This document shows, one piece after another, positions 17,879-26,400 of a stretch of DNA of 64,000 bases. Source of the stretch: Proteobacteria bacterium ST_bin12 (GTDB lineage Bacteria > Pseudomonadota > Gammaproteobacteria > Burkholderiales > Methylophilaceae); contig MSXP01000004.1 of the NCBI GenBank assembly GCA_002083635.1, positions 203,505 to 267,504 of the forward strand, given 5' to 3'. The notes beneath the pieces are model-generated. The model was not told where the DNA came from. It saw nothing but the letters and a program-made list of their open reading frames with translations, and searched no databases. Each line of letters starts with the position of its first letter. The stretch's first letter is position 1. Both the position numbers and the translations under genes were made by a program.

Positions 17879-17900
17879 GCTTTATTTTAGCATGGCGTTT
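17867..17900 (-). terminator. intrinsic terminator of amtB overlapping the ispD start
   Basis: Read on the minus strand, the arms AAACGCCATGC (17900-17890) and GCATGGCGTTT (17880-17870) form a perfect 11-bp stem with a 9-nt loop, and the 3' arm runs into six U. The ATG of ispD (17878-17876) and its codons GCG TTT TTT are part of the 3' arm and U-tract. Confidence 0.75.
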
Positions 17901-17934
17901 ATTTAGAGATAAAACTTATGAGGATTATTTAGTT

Positions 17935-17982
17935 AATCATCAGCGGTTGCGCTGGGCCTTTCAATCATCAGCGGTCGCGCTG
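17935..17982. repeat. 20-bp direct repeat at the amtB 3' end
   Basis: AATCATCAGCGGTTGCGCTG at 17935-17954 recurs at 17963-17982 with one substitution. The second copy encodes the last residues of AmtB (SATADD) and the first lies just after the stop. It looks like a slipped-strand duplication. Confidence 0.7.
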
Positions 17983-19151
17983 ATGCGGTGGATACTAATA
18001 TCAGCACCATCGTATTCTTCTTCGGCGCTCATACGAATTCCGCTTAACATTTTAAGTGTGCCGTACACTACAAAGCCACCTGCTAAGGCAATAACGATAC
18101 CCAAGCCAGTACCAATTAGTTGCGCGCTTAAACTTACACCACCTAAGCCACCTAATGCTTTTGCACCGAATATACCAGCGGCAATGCCGCCCCAAGCGCC
18201 ACACAAACCATGTAGCGGCCACACACCCAACACGTCATCAATTTTTAAGCGATTTTGCGTTAAGTTAAAGGCCCATACAAACAAGCCGCCAGCCACTACG
18301 CCTGTTGCCAGCGCGCCCAGCGGGTGCATCACATCGGAGCCTGCACATACCGCCACCAAACCCGCTAGTGGGCCATTGTGCACAAAACCTGGGTCATTTT
18401 TGCCGATTAACAAGGCAGCTAATGTGCCGCCCACCAATGCCATCAGCGAGTTAACAGCCACCAAGCCTGAAATGCCTTGTACAGCCTGTGCTGACATGAC
18501 GTTAAAGCCAAACCAGCCAACTGTAAGAATCCATGCGCCTAAGGCCAGAAATGGGATATTAGAAGGTGGATAAGCATGCAAGCGGCCATCTTTACCATAA
18601 CGGCCTGTGCGTGCGCCTAGCAGAATAACTGCCGCTAGTGCAATCCAGCCACCCATGGCATGCACCACCACAGAGCCAGCAAAATCATGAAACTTAGCAC
18701 CAAAACTGGCTAATAACCAATCTTGAAAACCATAATGGCTATTCCAAGCAATGCCTTCAAAAAATGGATAGACAAAACCGACAATTAAAAAAGTAGCGGC
18801 TACTTGCGGGTTGAATTTGGCACGTTCTGCAATACCACCAGAAACGATGGCTGGAATCGCTGCTGCAAAAGTTAACAAGAAAAAGAATTTAACTAAATCG
18901 AAGCCATTTTTGGCAGCTAGAATTTCGGCACCACTGTAAAAGCTCACGCCGTAAGCAATGCTGTAGCCGATAAAGAAATACGCGATAGTCGAAATTGAAA
19001 AATCGACCATGATTTTAACTAAGGCATTGACCTGATTTTTACTGCGAACCGTGCCCACCTCTAAAAAGGCGAAGCCCGCATGCATTGCCAGCACCATAAT
19101 GGCGCCTAGCAATACAAATAAAACATCATTCGCCGAAACGAGTGCTTCCAT
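17961..19151 (-). CDS. amtB: ammonium transporter Amt
   Basis: Conducts ammonium across the inner membrane as a trimer. The 396-residue product has about eleven hydrophobic segments, with family motifs LAMHAGFAFLEVGTVRSKN, DFAGSVVVHAMGGWIALAA, GWFGFNVMSAQ and DDVLGVWPLHGLCGAWGGIA carrying the twin pore histidines. There is no cleavable leader as in E. coli AmtB. No glnK neighbour is present, which is unusual since glnK and amtB are normally linked. A sigma-54 type promoter and two NtrC-type sites upstream point to nitrogen control. Confidence 0.95.
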   Translation of the reverse strand: MEALVSANDVLFVLLGAIMVLAMHAGFAFLEVGTVRSKNQVNALVKIMVDFSISTIAYFFIGYSIAYGVSFYSGAEILAAKNGFDLVKFFFLLTFAAAIPAIVSGGIAERAKFNPQVAATFLIVGFVYPFFEGIAWNSHYGFQDWLLASFGAKFHDFAGSVVVHAMGGWIALAAVILLGARTGRYGKDGRLHAYPPSNIPFLALGAWILTVGWFGFNVMSAQAVQGISGLVAVNSLMALVGGTLAALLIGKNDPGFVHNGPLAGLVAVCAGSDVMHPLGALATGVVAGGLFVWAFNLTQNRLKIDDVLGVWPLHGLCGAWGGIAAGIFGAKALGGLGGVSLSAQLIGTGLGIVIALAGGFVVYGTLKMLSGIRMSAEEEYDGADISIHRISATADD

Positions 19152-19208
19152 TTTTAATCCCCAAAATAATAATAATTGTTGTCATGTAGTGCAAAACAGG
19201 GCATTACA

Positions 19209-19224
19209 AGCAACAATCACGCCA
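19209..19224 (-). promoter_or_regulatory. sigma-54 promoter of amtB
   Basis: On the minus strand the sequence is TGGCGTGATTGTTGCT, matching the sigma-54 consensus TGGCAYR-N4-TTGCW except for G in place of A at the fifth position, with the invariant GG and GC correctly spaced. Transcription would start about 45 nt upstream of the amtB ATG. Confidence 0.75.
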
Positions 19225-19275
19225 TTTATGCATGATTGATTATAAAGGGATTTTTTTGAAAATTAAAGATAGTGC

Positions 19276-19320
19276 GCACATTATTAGTGCAGTGCACAAT
19301 TTGTAGCACTAATAATGTGC
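19276..19320. promoter_or_regulatory. two NtrC-type enhancer sites upstream of amtB
   Basis: GCACATTATTAGTGC (19276-19290) and GCACTAATAATGTGC (19306-19320) each fit GCAC-N7-GTGC, the NtrC core, and are exact inverted copies of each other. They lie roughly 50-110 bp upstream of the sigma-54 promoter, a usual enhancer distance. The flanking GTGCACAATTT and AAATTGTGTGC are also partly complementary, so alternative hairpin pairing is possible. Confidence 0.7.
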
Positions 19321-19343
19321 AAATTGTGTGCGTAAGATGATCT

Positions 19344-20018
19344 TTACAGCATACTAACTGTATTGGCGTTTAGGATAAATTTATCTGCATCTGGATTGCC
19401 AGACCAAAAATGGAAAAACTCACGCACGACAACTAAAAATAAGCGACGGTTTTTTTTCACCTCAAACAAAGGCAAAGTGGCATCTACCGTTGTGCGATAA
19501 ATTTTGTTACTTTTATCGGGCGCTTCTTTTAAGCGCACTAATAGAATTTTGGCTAGCTTAATACGCGTGTCAATCAAGGTTTGATCAGCGTTTTCATTGC
19601 GCAAAGCTTTGGTGTAGCCTTTTAAAGCCCAGCTATCAGTGGTTGAAAACTTTTCTTGATCGACTGTGTGCCATAAGCTACTTAGTGTGACTTGAATGGG
19701 CTTCCAATCAATTGGCAATTGGTCTTTGGTGATGGCTTTATTAAATTGCGCAACCGCTTTTAAATCATTGATCCAAAAAGGGTAATATTCACGCGCAATC
19801 ACTAAACCCTCTGGCCAATCTTCTTCTGCGACTGAATCCATCATCACTTCAATTGCAAGACGATATTCGCCACCGCCGGGCTCTTTATCTGCCAATAGCG
19901 GTAAAAGTTTATTCAAAAAACTGGTGCGCTGCACAAACGTTTCTGGGCCAAAACCTTTTACAGTCAATAGCTTAAAATAAACTTCAAGTGCTTGTTGTTC
20001 GCGTGGCTGAATCATCAT
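19344..20018 (-). CDS. uncharacterised conserved-looking protein upstream of amtB
   Basis: The 224-residue product has no signal peptide or membrane segment and appears mainly helical with many charged residues. Examples are EQQALEVYFKLLTVKGFGPE, REYYPFWINDLKAVAQFNK and RRLFLVVVREFFHFWSGNPD. I recognise no domain. The start has two adjacent ATG codons (MMIQ). It is in the same direction as amtB, and the sigma-54/NtrC region lies between them, so it is not obviously co-transcribed with amtB. Confidence 0.6.
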   Translation of the reverse strand: MMIQPREQQALEVYFKLLTVKGFGPETFVQRTSFLNKLLPLLADKEPGGGEYRLAIEVMMDSVAEEDWPEGLVIAREYYPFWINDLKAVAQFNKAITKDQLPIDWKPIQVTLSSLWHTVDQEKFSTTDSWALKGYTKALRNENADQTLIDTRIKLAKILLVRLKEAPDKSNKIYRTTVDATLPLFEVKKNRRLFLVVVREFFHFWSGNPDADKFILNANTVSML

Positions 20019-20163
20019 AAATCACTAGTTTTGTCAGGTTAGTTAAACTATTATTTAATTCTACTGCATAATCTATTGAAAAATATCATTTTTAACGCAT
20101 ATTAGATCAAATACAATATTGTGTACTTAACCACATTTTTCAAGGTAATTTTAAAGTTAGCCT

Positions 20164-20478
20164 ATGTTTGAACTCATATTATTGGCTTTGTTGCTGTTGG
20201 CAGCATGGTTTTGGCAAGACAGCATTGCCAAACGTGAAATTGCTGTGATGCTTGGCCGCGAGCTAGCCAGTCGTTATCAACTGCAGTTGTTAGACGAAAC
20301 TGTTGCCTGCAATAAAATCCGCTTGGGTCGCGATAATCGAGGCCATGCACAGTTGCTGAGGATTTACGACTTTGAAGTGAGCGCTAATGGTGCAGAGCGC
20401 ATGCAATGTAATTTGCAGTTATTAGGCAAGCAATTGCAAACTTGGCATATTCCACCTTACGTGCAGCCCATGCAATAG
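20164..20478 (+). CDS. DUF3301 family small membrane protein
   Basis: The 104-residue product has one N-terminal membrane helix (FELILLALLLLAAWFWQDSI) and a short cytoplasmic domain with RLGRDNRGHAQLLRIYDFEVS, the pattern of DUF3301 proteins. The function is unknown. gluQ begins 9 bp after its stop, so the two are probably one transcription unit. The start lacks a strong Shine-Dalgarno; the upstream stretch contains a copy of the ACTTAACC octamer at 20125-20132. Confidence 0.75.
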   Translation: MFELILLALLLLAAWFWQDSIAKREIAVMLGRELASRYQLQLLDETVACNKIRLGRDNRGHAQLLRIYDFEVSANGAERMQCNLQLLGKQLQTWHIPPYVQPMQ

Positions 20479-20486
20479 CCAAATCC

Positions 20487-21392
20487 ATGCAATACATTGG
20501 TCGATTTGCACCCTCGCCTACTGGTCCGCTGCATTTTGGCTCATTGGTGGCAGCAGTGGCCAGCTATTGCGATGCAAAGTTGAATCAAGGCAAATGGCTA
20601 TTAAGGCTAGAAGATTTAGATAAGCCCCGTGAAATACCAGGTGCTACAGATATTATTTTGCAACAACTAGATGCGTTTGGTTTTGAGTGGGACGGCGAAA
20701 TCGTACGCCAAAGCCAACGCAATCATTATTATGCTCAAGCATTAGATAACCTGCACAATCAACATTTAATTTACCCATGCACTTGCACTCGCAAAGAAAT
20801 AGCAGATTCATCTAATCTAATCGGCATCGATGGGTTTATTTATCCTAAAACCTGTCTTGAATATCCGCTTAAAACAAACAAAAAACCTGCATTGCGCATT
20901 CGAGTCAATAATAGCGAAATTACTTTTCATGATGCCATTCAAGGTGATATTCATCAAAACCTGCAAAATGAAGTAGGCGATTTTGTAATAAAACGTGCTG
21001 ATGACTTATTTACTTATCAACTCGCCGTGGTGGTAGATGACGCCGCGCAGGGCGTAACACACGTAGTGCGTGGTGCTGATTTGCTTAATTCTACACCACG
21101 TCAAATTTATTTACAGCAATGCTTAACCTTACCTACACCACACTATGCGCACATGCCTATTGCGCGCAACGCTGCTGGCGAAAAGTTAAGCAAACAGACG
21201 CTTGCAAAACCGATTGACGCAACACTATCAGCACAACAATTATTTGAAGCTTTGCAATTTTTAGGGCAAAAAGCCCCTACTGATTTGCAATTTGCCAGCT
21301 TGCCAGAAATTTGGCAATGGGCAATCGCACACTGGCAACGACGACTTATTCCTGCTCAAGATTCTACTTTTAAGCATTATGCTGATATTTAA
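20487..21392 (+). CDS. gluQ: glutamyl-Q tRNA(Asp) synthetase
   Basis: Attaches glutamate to the queuosine at the wobble base of tRNA-Asp. The 301-residue protein is a class I GluRS catalytic core without the anticodon-binding domain: HIGH-like PSPTGPLHFGSL near residue 9, KMSKS-like GEKLSKQ, and zinc ligands in YPCTCTRKEI and YPKTC. The ATG at 20487 gives MQYIGRFAPSP, the normal start; a longer frame from 20442 only overlaps the upstream gene. An adjacent dksA, common for gluQ, is not present. Confidence 0.93.
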   Translation: MQYIGRFAPSPTGPLHFGSLVAAVASYCDAKLNQGKWLLRLEDLDKPREIPGATDIILQQLDAFGFEWDGEIVRQSQRNHYYAQALDNLHNQHLIYPCTCTRKEIADSSNLIGIDGFIYPKTCLEYPLKTNKKPALRIRVNNSEITFHDAIQGDIHQNLQNEVGDFVIKRADDLFTYQLAVVVDDAAQGVTHVVRGADLLNSTPRQIYLQQCLTLPTPHYAHMPIARNAAGEKLSKQTLAKPIDATLSAQQLFEALQFLGQKAPTDLQFASLPEIWQWAIAHWQRRLIPAQDSTFKHYADI

Positions 21393-21429
21393 CCCGTGTA
21401 TGTCTTTACTTAATTTTTACATTTGTTAT

Positions 21430-21444
21430 TGAAACTGATTCTCA
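21430..21444 (+). promoter_or_regulatory. Fur-like box upstream of the siderophore receptor
   Basis: TGAAACTGATTCTCA matches the 7-1-7 Fur consensus TGATAAT-N-ATTATCA at 11 of 14 positions. It lies about 50 bp upstream of the receptor start, where repression by Fur would be expected. Confidence 0.6.
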
Positions 21445-21496
21445 TTTATATTAATATTCGCACAGAGGATTAAAACAAAATATCGATAGGAAAGTA

Positions 21497-23704
21497 ATGG
21501 CTCATACAGCTAGCAAGAATAGGCATCAACATAAACCAAAAATTGCCACCTTAAAATTGGCTATTCACAGCGCTTTAACCAGCGTTATTTTTTTTACTGG
21601 TACTGCCGCTTTTGCTGAAACCAGCGAAGTTAATTTACCACAGGTCGATGTGACTGCACCACGCATCAGTGACACACAGCCAGAGAAAGGTTATAACGCT
21701 AAAAAAAGTGTTTCATCTACTAGAACCGATACCGAGTTACGCGATACGCCACAAGCCATTACGGTTATTCCACAAGATTTAATTAAAGATCAATCTATTC
21801 AGAGCATTTCGCAAGCGGTGCAATATGTGCCAGGTGTGCAATCAGCACAAGGTGAAGGCAACCGCGATCAAATTATTTTGCGTGGCAACAACACAACAGG
21901 CGATTTCTTTTTAGATGGCTTGCGTGATGATGTGCAAACTTATCGCGATTTATACAATACCGACCGTTTAGAAGTGTTAAAAGGCCCAAATGGTATGGCG
22001 TTTGGTCGTGGTGGTGCAGGTGGCGCAATTAATCGCGTAACCAAACAAGCTGGCTGGGATCCTGTTGATGAATTTATCGCCAGCTATGGCGCATATGATT
22101 ACAAACGTGTTTCTGGTGATTATGGCCAAGCCTTAAACGATGAAATCGCTTTCCGTATTAATGCCGTTTATGAAGATTCCGGATCGTACCGCGATGGCGT
22201 CGATATTGAACGCTTTGGTATTACCCCAACTGTCACTATTAAGCCATCTGACAAAACAAAAATTGTACTCAGTACCGAATATTTTAAAGACAAACGTATT
22301 GCAGACCGTGGTGTACCATCTCAAACCAGTCGAGCAGGTGCGACCGCAAACTTGGGTAACCGCCCTTTCCGAATTGGCGATTACGACCAGTTCTTTGGCA
22401 ATGCTCGCTTAAGCCCAACAGAAACAGAAACAGTGGCGTTTAATGCTGTGATCGAACATGCTTTCGACAACGGTATTGGTGTTAAAAACAGTACGCGCTA
22501 TGCTAATTATGATAAATTTTATCAAAACGTCTTTGCTAACAGCGCCGTCACTCTCGCAGGCACTGTTCAACTAGGCGCGTATCTTGATGAAACTGAACGT
22601 GAAAATTTAATCAACCAAACCGATGTGACATACACAGCTAAATTTGGTGGCGTTGAACATAAATTGCTTGGGGGTGTGGAGCTTTCTAAGCAAGACACCA
22701 CCAACGCACGTTTTACCCCTACAGGGTCTGCTACCGATAATGGTAACTTTGCAGTGGTATCTTCAGCATCACCCTTTGCAACCCCAGCCAACTTTAATAA
22801 TTTAGTGCGCAATCAAAAAAGTGATATCAGCGTTGCGGCGTTTTACTTACAAGATCAAATTAAGTTCAATGAACACTGGCAAGCGATTGTGGGCTTGCGT
22901 CATGACAAATTTGATACTGACTACACCAATATTAGAGCCAATCAAAATATTGATGTAACCGACACTTTTTTATCACCACGCGCAGGTTTAATTTATAAAC
23001 CGATTGAGCCAGTTTCAATTTATGCCAATTACAGTGTTTCTTATGTGCCACGCGCTGGCGATCAACTTATTGGGCTAACAGTGACTAATCAATCATTTAA
23101 CCCTGAAAAATTTATTAATTATGAAATTGGCGCCAAGTGGGACGTTAACCCTAGCCTTGCATTAACGGCTGCGGTTTATCAGCTTGATCGTGAAAACGTT
23201 CAAGTGACTGACCCTAACAATGCTGCTTTGCAAATTTTGGTTGATGGTCAAGAAACCAAAGGTATTGAGTTGGGTATTGCTGGTGACATCACCGATAAAT
23301 GGAGTATTTTCGGCGGCGTTGCTTTCCAAGATGGCGAAGTGACTGAGCAACAAGGTTCTGGCGCAGGTGCAATTTTAAGAGGCGCTGAGTTAGGCCTAAC
23401 ACCCGATCGCACTTTATCGCTTTGGAATAAATACGAAATTAATGATACTTGGGCAGTGGCATTGGGTATTGTGAGTACATCTGACCGTTTTGCCTTATCA
23501 CCAACAGCAACGCAAAGCACATTATTGCCAGGCTACACCCGTTATGATGCGGCTATATATGGCAAATTCAGTGATAAGTTACGTTTACAAGTGAACTTGG
23601 AAAACTTAACCAATAAAGAATATGCATTATTTGCGCATAATAATCAAAACATCACACCTGGTTCGCCATTAACTGGCCGCGCCACATTGATTTATAACTT
23701 TTAA
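21497..23704 (+). CDS. TonB-dependent siderophore receptor
   Basis: Outer-membrane gated channel for ferric siderophores. The 735-residue product has a long basic signal peptide ending near residue 41 (VIFFTGTAAFA), a TonB-box-like VDVTAP, a plug domain (about 70-180, with DTPQAITVIPQDLIKDQSI and EVLKGPNGMAFGRGGAGGAI) and a 22-strand barrel ending in ATLIYNF. It resembles catecholate receptors of the Fiu/BfrZ group; the ligand cannot be told. A Fur-like box upstream and an intrinsic terminator downstream suggest an iron-controlled single-gene unit, without linked siderophore transport genes. Confidence 0.92.
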   Translation: MAHTASKNRHQHKPKIATLKLAIHSALTSVIFFTGTAAFAETSEVNLPQVDVTAPRISDTQPEKGYNAKKSVSSTRTDTELRDTPQAITVIPQDLIKDQSIQSISQAVQYVPGVQSAQGEGNRDQIILRGNNTTGDFFLDGLRDDVQTYRDLYNTDRLEVLKGPNGMAFGRGGAGGAINRVTKQAGWDPVDEFIASYGAYDYKRVSGDYGQALNDEIAFRINAVYEDSGSYRDGVDIERFGITPTVTIKPSDKTKIVLSTEYFKDKRIADRGVPSQTSRAGATANLGNRPFRIGDYDQFFGNARLSPTETETVAFNAVIEHAFDNGIGVKNSTRYANYDKFYQNVFANSAVTLAGTVQLGAYLDETERENLINQTDVTYTAKFGGVEHKLLGGVELSKQDTTNARFTPTGSATDNGNFAVVSSASPFATPANFNNLVRNQKSDISVAAFYLQDQIKFNEHWQAIVGLRHDKFDTDYTNIRANQNIDVTDTFLSPRAGLIYKPIEPVSIYANYSVSYVPRAGDQLIGLTVTNQSFNPEKFINYEIGAKWDVNPSLALTAAVYQLDRENVQVTDPNNAALQILVDGQETKGIELGIAGDITDKWSIFGGVAFQDGEVTEQQGSGAGAILRGAELGLTPDRTLSLWNKYEINDTWAVALGIVSTSDRFALSPTATQSTLLPGYTRYDAAIYGKFSDKLRLQVNLENLTNKEYALFAHNNQNITPGSPLTGRATLIYNF

Positions 23705-23722
23705 ACAACAATCAGCATGACC

Positions 23723-23754
23723 AAAGCCCATGCAATTGCGTGGGCTTTTTTTAT
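23723..23754 (+). terminator. intrinsic terminator of the TonB-dependent receptor gene
   Basis: Stem AAAGCCCATGC (23723-23733) / GCGTGGGCTTT (23738-23748) with an AATT loop and one G-U pair, followed by a T-run. An open frame through this hairpin extends hslO upstream but is not expected to be translated. Confidence 0.85.
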
Positions 23755-23797
23755 TTTCAACGGCTTTTCAATGGCCACATTTGCTAAAATGCAGGCT

Positions 23798-24730
23798 ATG
23801 AAAAACTTAACCGATACCCTGCAACACTTTTTATTTGAAGATAAATTTAATAACGCCATGCCGATACGCGGCAATTTGGTATATTTAAACGACACTTACC
23901 ATCAAGTATTGCAGCATCAAACACTGCCAGCTGTTTTAAAACATGCGCTGGGTGAGTTAATGGCGGCTAGCGCGTTATTATCCGCCACACTCAAAATGGA
24001 TGGCGCAATGGTTTTGCAGATTCAAAGTAAAGGCGCGCTTAAATTATTGGTGGTGGAATGCAACTCCGATTTAAACATACGCGCCACTGCCAAGTGGGAT
24101 GAAACGCAAACCAGCCAAATTGCTGAAAGTCACTTTATTGATTTAGTCAGAAACGGCCAGTTTGTAATTACGCTAGACCCAAAAGAAGGCGAAGCGTATC
24201 AAGGTATTGTGCCGATTGAGGGTGACACAATTGCCGAAATGCTACAAAACTATATGCTGCGTAGCCAGCAAATTGACACCTCACTTTGGCTAACTTGCGA
24301 TGATACAAGCGCTTGCGGCATGCTGTTACAAAAATTACCTGATATTGGCGGCACAGCAGCGCTAAACAAAAAAACAATCGAACAAGACTTAGATGCTTGG
24401 AATCGCATGAATTATTTAGCCAATACGGTGACTGCCGATGAGTTACAAAATTTACCTGCCGAAATACTGTTAAGTCGGTTATTTGCAGAAGAAAATGTAC
24501 GCTTGTTTGAGCCCAAACCAACACAATTTTACTGTAGTTGTAATCAAGCCAGCGTGGCAAGTATGTTGCGCATGCTGGGCGAAGAAGAGCTAAACAGCAT
24601 ATTGGCAGAGCTGGGTAAAATTGAAGTAAATTGCGATTTTTGCAATAAACACTATTTATTTGATGCGGTAGATACCGCAGCATTATTGGCGACTGAAGCC
24701 AGTGTGCATATCAGCACTGCTAAACATTAA
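23798..24730 (+). CDS. hslO: 33-kDa redox-regulated chaperone Hsp33
   Basis: Hsp33 is a holdase activated by oxidation of four zinc-binding cysteines. The 310-residue product starts MKNLTDTLQHFLFED and carries the C-terminal zinc signature CSC ... CDFC with about 30 residues between pairs. The conserved HALGELMAASALLSATLKM is near residue 55. The ATG at 23798 is chosen because the 27 codons upstream pass through the preceding gene's terminator; AGG lies 8 nt upstream of it. Confidence 0.94.
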   Translation: MKNLTDTLQHFLFEDKFNNAMPIRGNLVYLNDTYHQVLQHQTLPAVLKHALGELMAASALLSATLKMDGAMVLQIQSKGALKLLVVECNSDLNIRATAKWDETQTSQIAESHFIDLVRNGQFVITLDPKEGEAYQGIVPIEGDTIAEMLQNYMLRSQQIDTSLWLTCDDTSACGMLLQKLPDIGGTAALNKKTIEQDLDAWNRMNYLANTVTADELQNLPAEILLSRLFAEENVRLFEPKPTQFYCSCNQASVASMLRMLGEEELNSILAELGKIEVNCDFCNKHYLFDAVDTAALLATEASVHISTAKH

Positions 24731-24756
24731 CACCTATTTTTGGTCAAAAAAAAGTG

Positions 24757-25539
24757 TTAACTAATTTGCCTTTTGCGTTCAAACAAGCAAATTGCCGTAG
24801 CAGCCGCTGCATTCAGCGACTCTACTGCCAAGTTAGTTTGACTCATGGGAATGCTGATTTTATGCGTACAATTTTCTATCGTTTTTTCGCGCAAACCTGC
24901 GCCCTCATTGCCCATGACAAAAGCCGTAGCTTGGCTTAACTTTTGGCTATAAAGCGATTCGCCATCCATCGTTGTTGCATAGCTATTACCGTTAAATTTT
25001 TGTAATTCGGTAACCAAATCAGCGTTTTCAATAATTGGCAACACAAACTGTGCGCCTTGCCCGCCCCGTAAAGCTTTGGGCGACCATGCATCGGTGCAGC
25101 CTTTGCTTAAATAAACCGCTTGCACCCCAGCCGCCGCCGCTGTGCGCAGCATGCTACCCAAATTACCGGGGTCTTGAATATCTTCTAGCATTAATACAAA
25201 TTGCGGCTGCGCTGGCACTTCTAAAGTTGGTGTTTTTACTACCGCTAAAATACCTGTGCTGCTAGCCACTGGCGTTAGCTCTGCAAACATTAGCGTGGGA
25301 AACATAATCGTGCTCACATGCTCAAGCTGTTGCATTAAATTGCTGGCTTCTAGCGTGCTTTTTCCCTCTGGAATTATGATTAAGTCTGGCTCGCCAAAAA
25401 CTTGCAAATAAGCCTCAATCAAATGCACACCATCTAACAGTGTTTTGCCTTCTGCTTTTCTTTCGCGTGAATTATCGGCCAGTTTCTTTTGATACTTAAA
25501 AATCGGGTTATCGCGCGAGGTAATGTGTTTAAAGCTCAT
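24757..25539 (-). CDS. TrmH/SpoU-family RNA 2'-O-methyltransferase
   Basis: The 260-residue protein has the N-terminal SpoU substrate-binding domain (SRDNPIFKYQKKLADNSRER) and the knotted SPOUT catalytic domain with motif 1 EDIQDPGNLGSMLRTAAAAG, motif 2 AFVMGNEGAGLRE and motif 3 ISIPMSQTNLAVESLNAAAATAI (given here in overlapping parts). This is the RlmB/TrmH group that methylates ribose in rRNA or tRNA with SAM; the target base is not determinable. It is convergent with hslO. Confidence 0.88.
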   Translation of the reverse strand: MSFKHITSRDNPIFKYQKKLADNSRERKAEGKTLLDGVHLIEAYLQVFGEPDLIIIPEGKSTLEASNLMQQLEHVSTIMFPTLMFAELTPVASSTGILAVVKTPTLEVPAQPQFVLMLEDIQDPGNLGSMLRTAAAAGVQAVYLSKGCTDAWSPKALRGGQGAQFVLPIIENADLVTELQKFNGNSYATTMDGESLYSQKLSQATAFVMGNEGAGLREKTIENCTHKISIPMSQTNLAVESLNAAAATAICLFERKRQIS

Positions 25540-25681
25540 AGGAATAAATACTTAAAAAATTGACATCATCATTTACAAAACTTAATGCATTTTAACCCAA
25601 AGCATCTTGTTAACTCGGTTTATTAAGCGTAAATTATTTTTGCGTAATATCCCTTTAAAAATCAATAGTGAGGAGATTAAT

Positions 25682-26374
25682 ATGTCGTTAACAAAACGTT
25701 CGGTAGCAGAATTAATTGGTACTTTTTGGCTGGTGTTGGGTGGTTGCGGTAGCGCAGTATTAGCCGCACATTTTCACGATGTTGGTATTGGTTTGTTGGG
25801 TGTTTCTCTCGCTTTTGGTTTTACAGTTGTCACTATGGCTTACGCAATTGGGCATATCTCTGGTTGCCATCTTAACCCTGCGGTTTCAATTGGTTTAGTG
25901 GTTGGCAAACGGTTCAGCAGTGCCGATTTGCCCGCCTACATTGCCGCGCAAGTGGTCGGCGCAACGTTGGCAGCTGCGCTTATTTACTTTATTGCAACAG
26001 GCCATGCAGGCTTTGAAATTAGTAGCGGATTAGCGGCAAACGGCTATGGCGAACGCTCACCAGGCGCATACTCTTTATTAACCTGCCTTACTATTGAAGT
26101 GGTGATGACCGCAATATTCTTATTCATCATCATGGGCGCAACCGATAAGCGCGCGCCAGCAGGATTAGCGCCGTTGGCGATAGGCTTAACATTGGCCTTA
26201 ATTCATCTGATTAGCATCCCCGTCACCAATACCTCAGTCAACCCAGCGCGTAGCACTGGTCCTGCATTTATTCAAGGTGGCTGGGCGTTAGATCAGCTTT
26301 GGCTGTTTTGGTTAGCACCAATAATTGGTGCGGCAATTGGTGCACTGCTTTATAACTTTGTAAATGAAGATTAA
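25682..26374 (+). CDS. aqpZ: aquaporin Z
   Basis: Inner-membrane water channel. The 230-residue product has six membrane helices and the two NPA half-helices HLNPAVSIG and TSVNPARSTGPA, with His/Arg filter residues of the water-specific type (Arg follows the second NPA). The ATG at 25682 is fixed by GAGGAG about 10 nt upstream; an upstream in-frame start at 25607 would add a basic non-homologous leader. A palindrome downstream at 26401-26436 may serve as terminator. Confidence 0.95.
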   Translation: MSLTKRSVAELIGTFWLVLGGCGSAVLAAHFHDVGIGLLGVSLAFGFTVVTMAYAIGHISGCHLNPAVSIGLVVGKRFSSADLPAYIAAQVVGATLAAALIYFIATGHAGFEISSGLAANGYGERSPGAYSLLTCLTIEVVMTAIFLFIIMGATDKRAPAGLAPLAIGLTLALIHLISIPVTNTSVNPARSTGPAFIQGGWALDQLWLFWLAPIIGAAIGALLYNFVNED

Positions 26375-26400
26375 TTAAAGGTCATTCATATCAAAGCTAC

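Noticed and set aside
17947..18573. 208-codon open frame antisense to amtB
   Set aside because: Proline- and alanine-rich shadow of a strongly biased membrane protein gene; no start signal.
19180..19200. Second sigma-54 candidate upstream of amtB around TTTTGCAC on the minus strand
   Set aside because: Only the -12 half fits; the GG at -24 is missing. The site at 19209-19224 is far better.
23717..23797. N-terminal extension of Hsp33
   Set aside because: The extra codons run through the terminator of the preceding gene, and family homology starts at MKNLTDTLQ.
24168..24683. Long open frame on the strand opposite hslO
   Set aside because: It is an antisense shadow of a well-supported gene with no start signal or protein-like composition.
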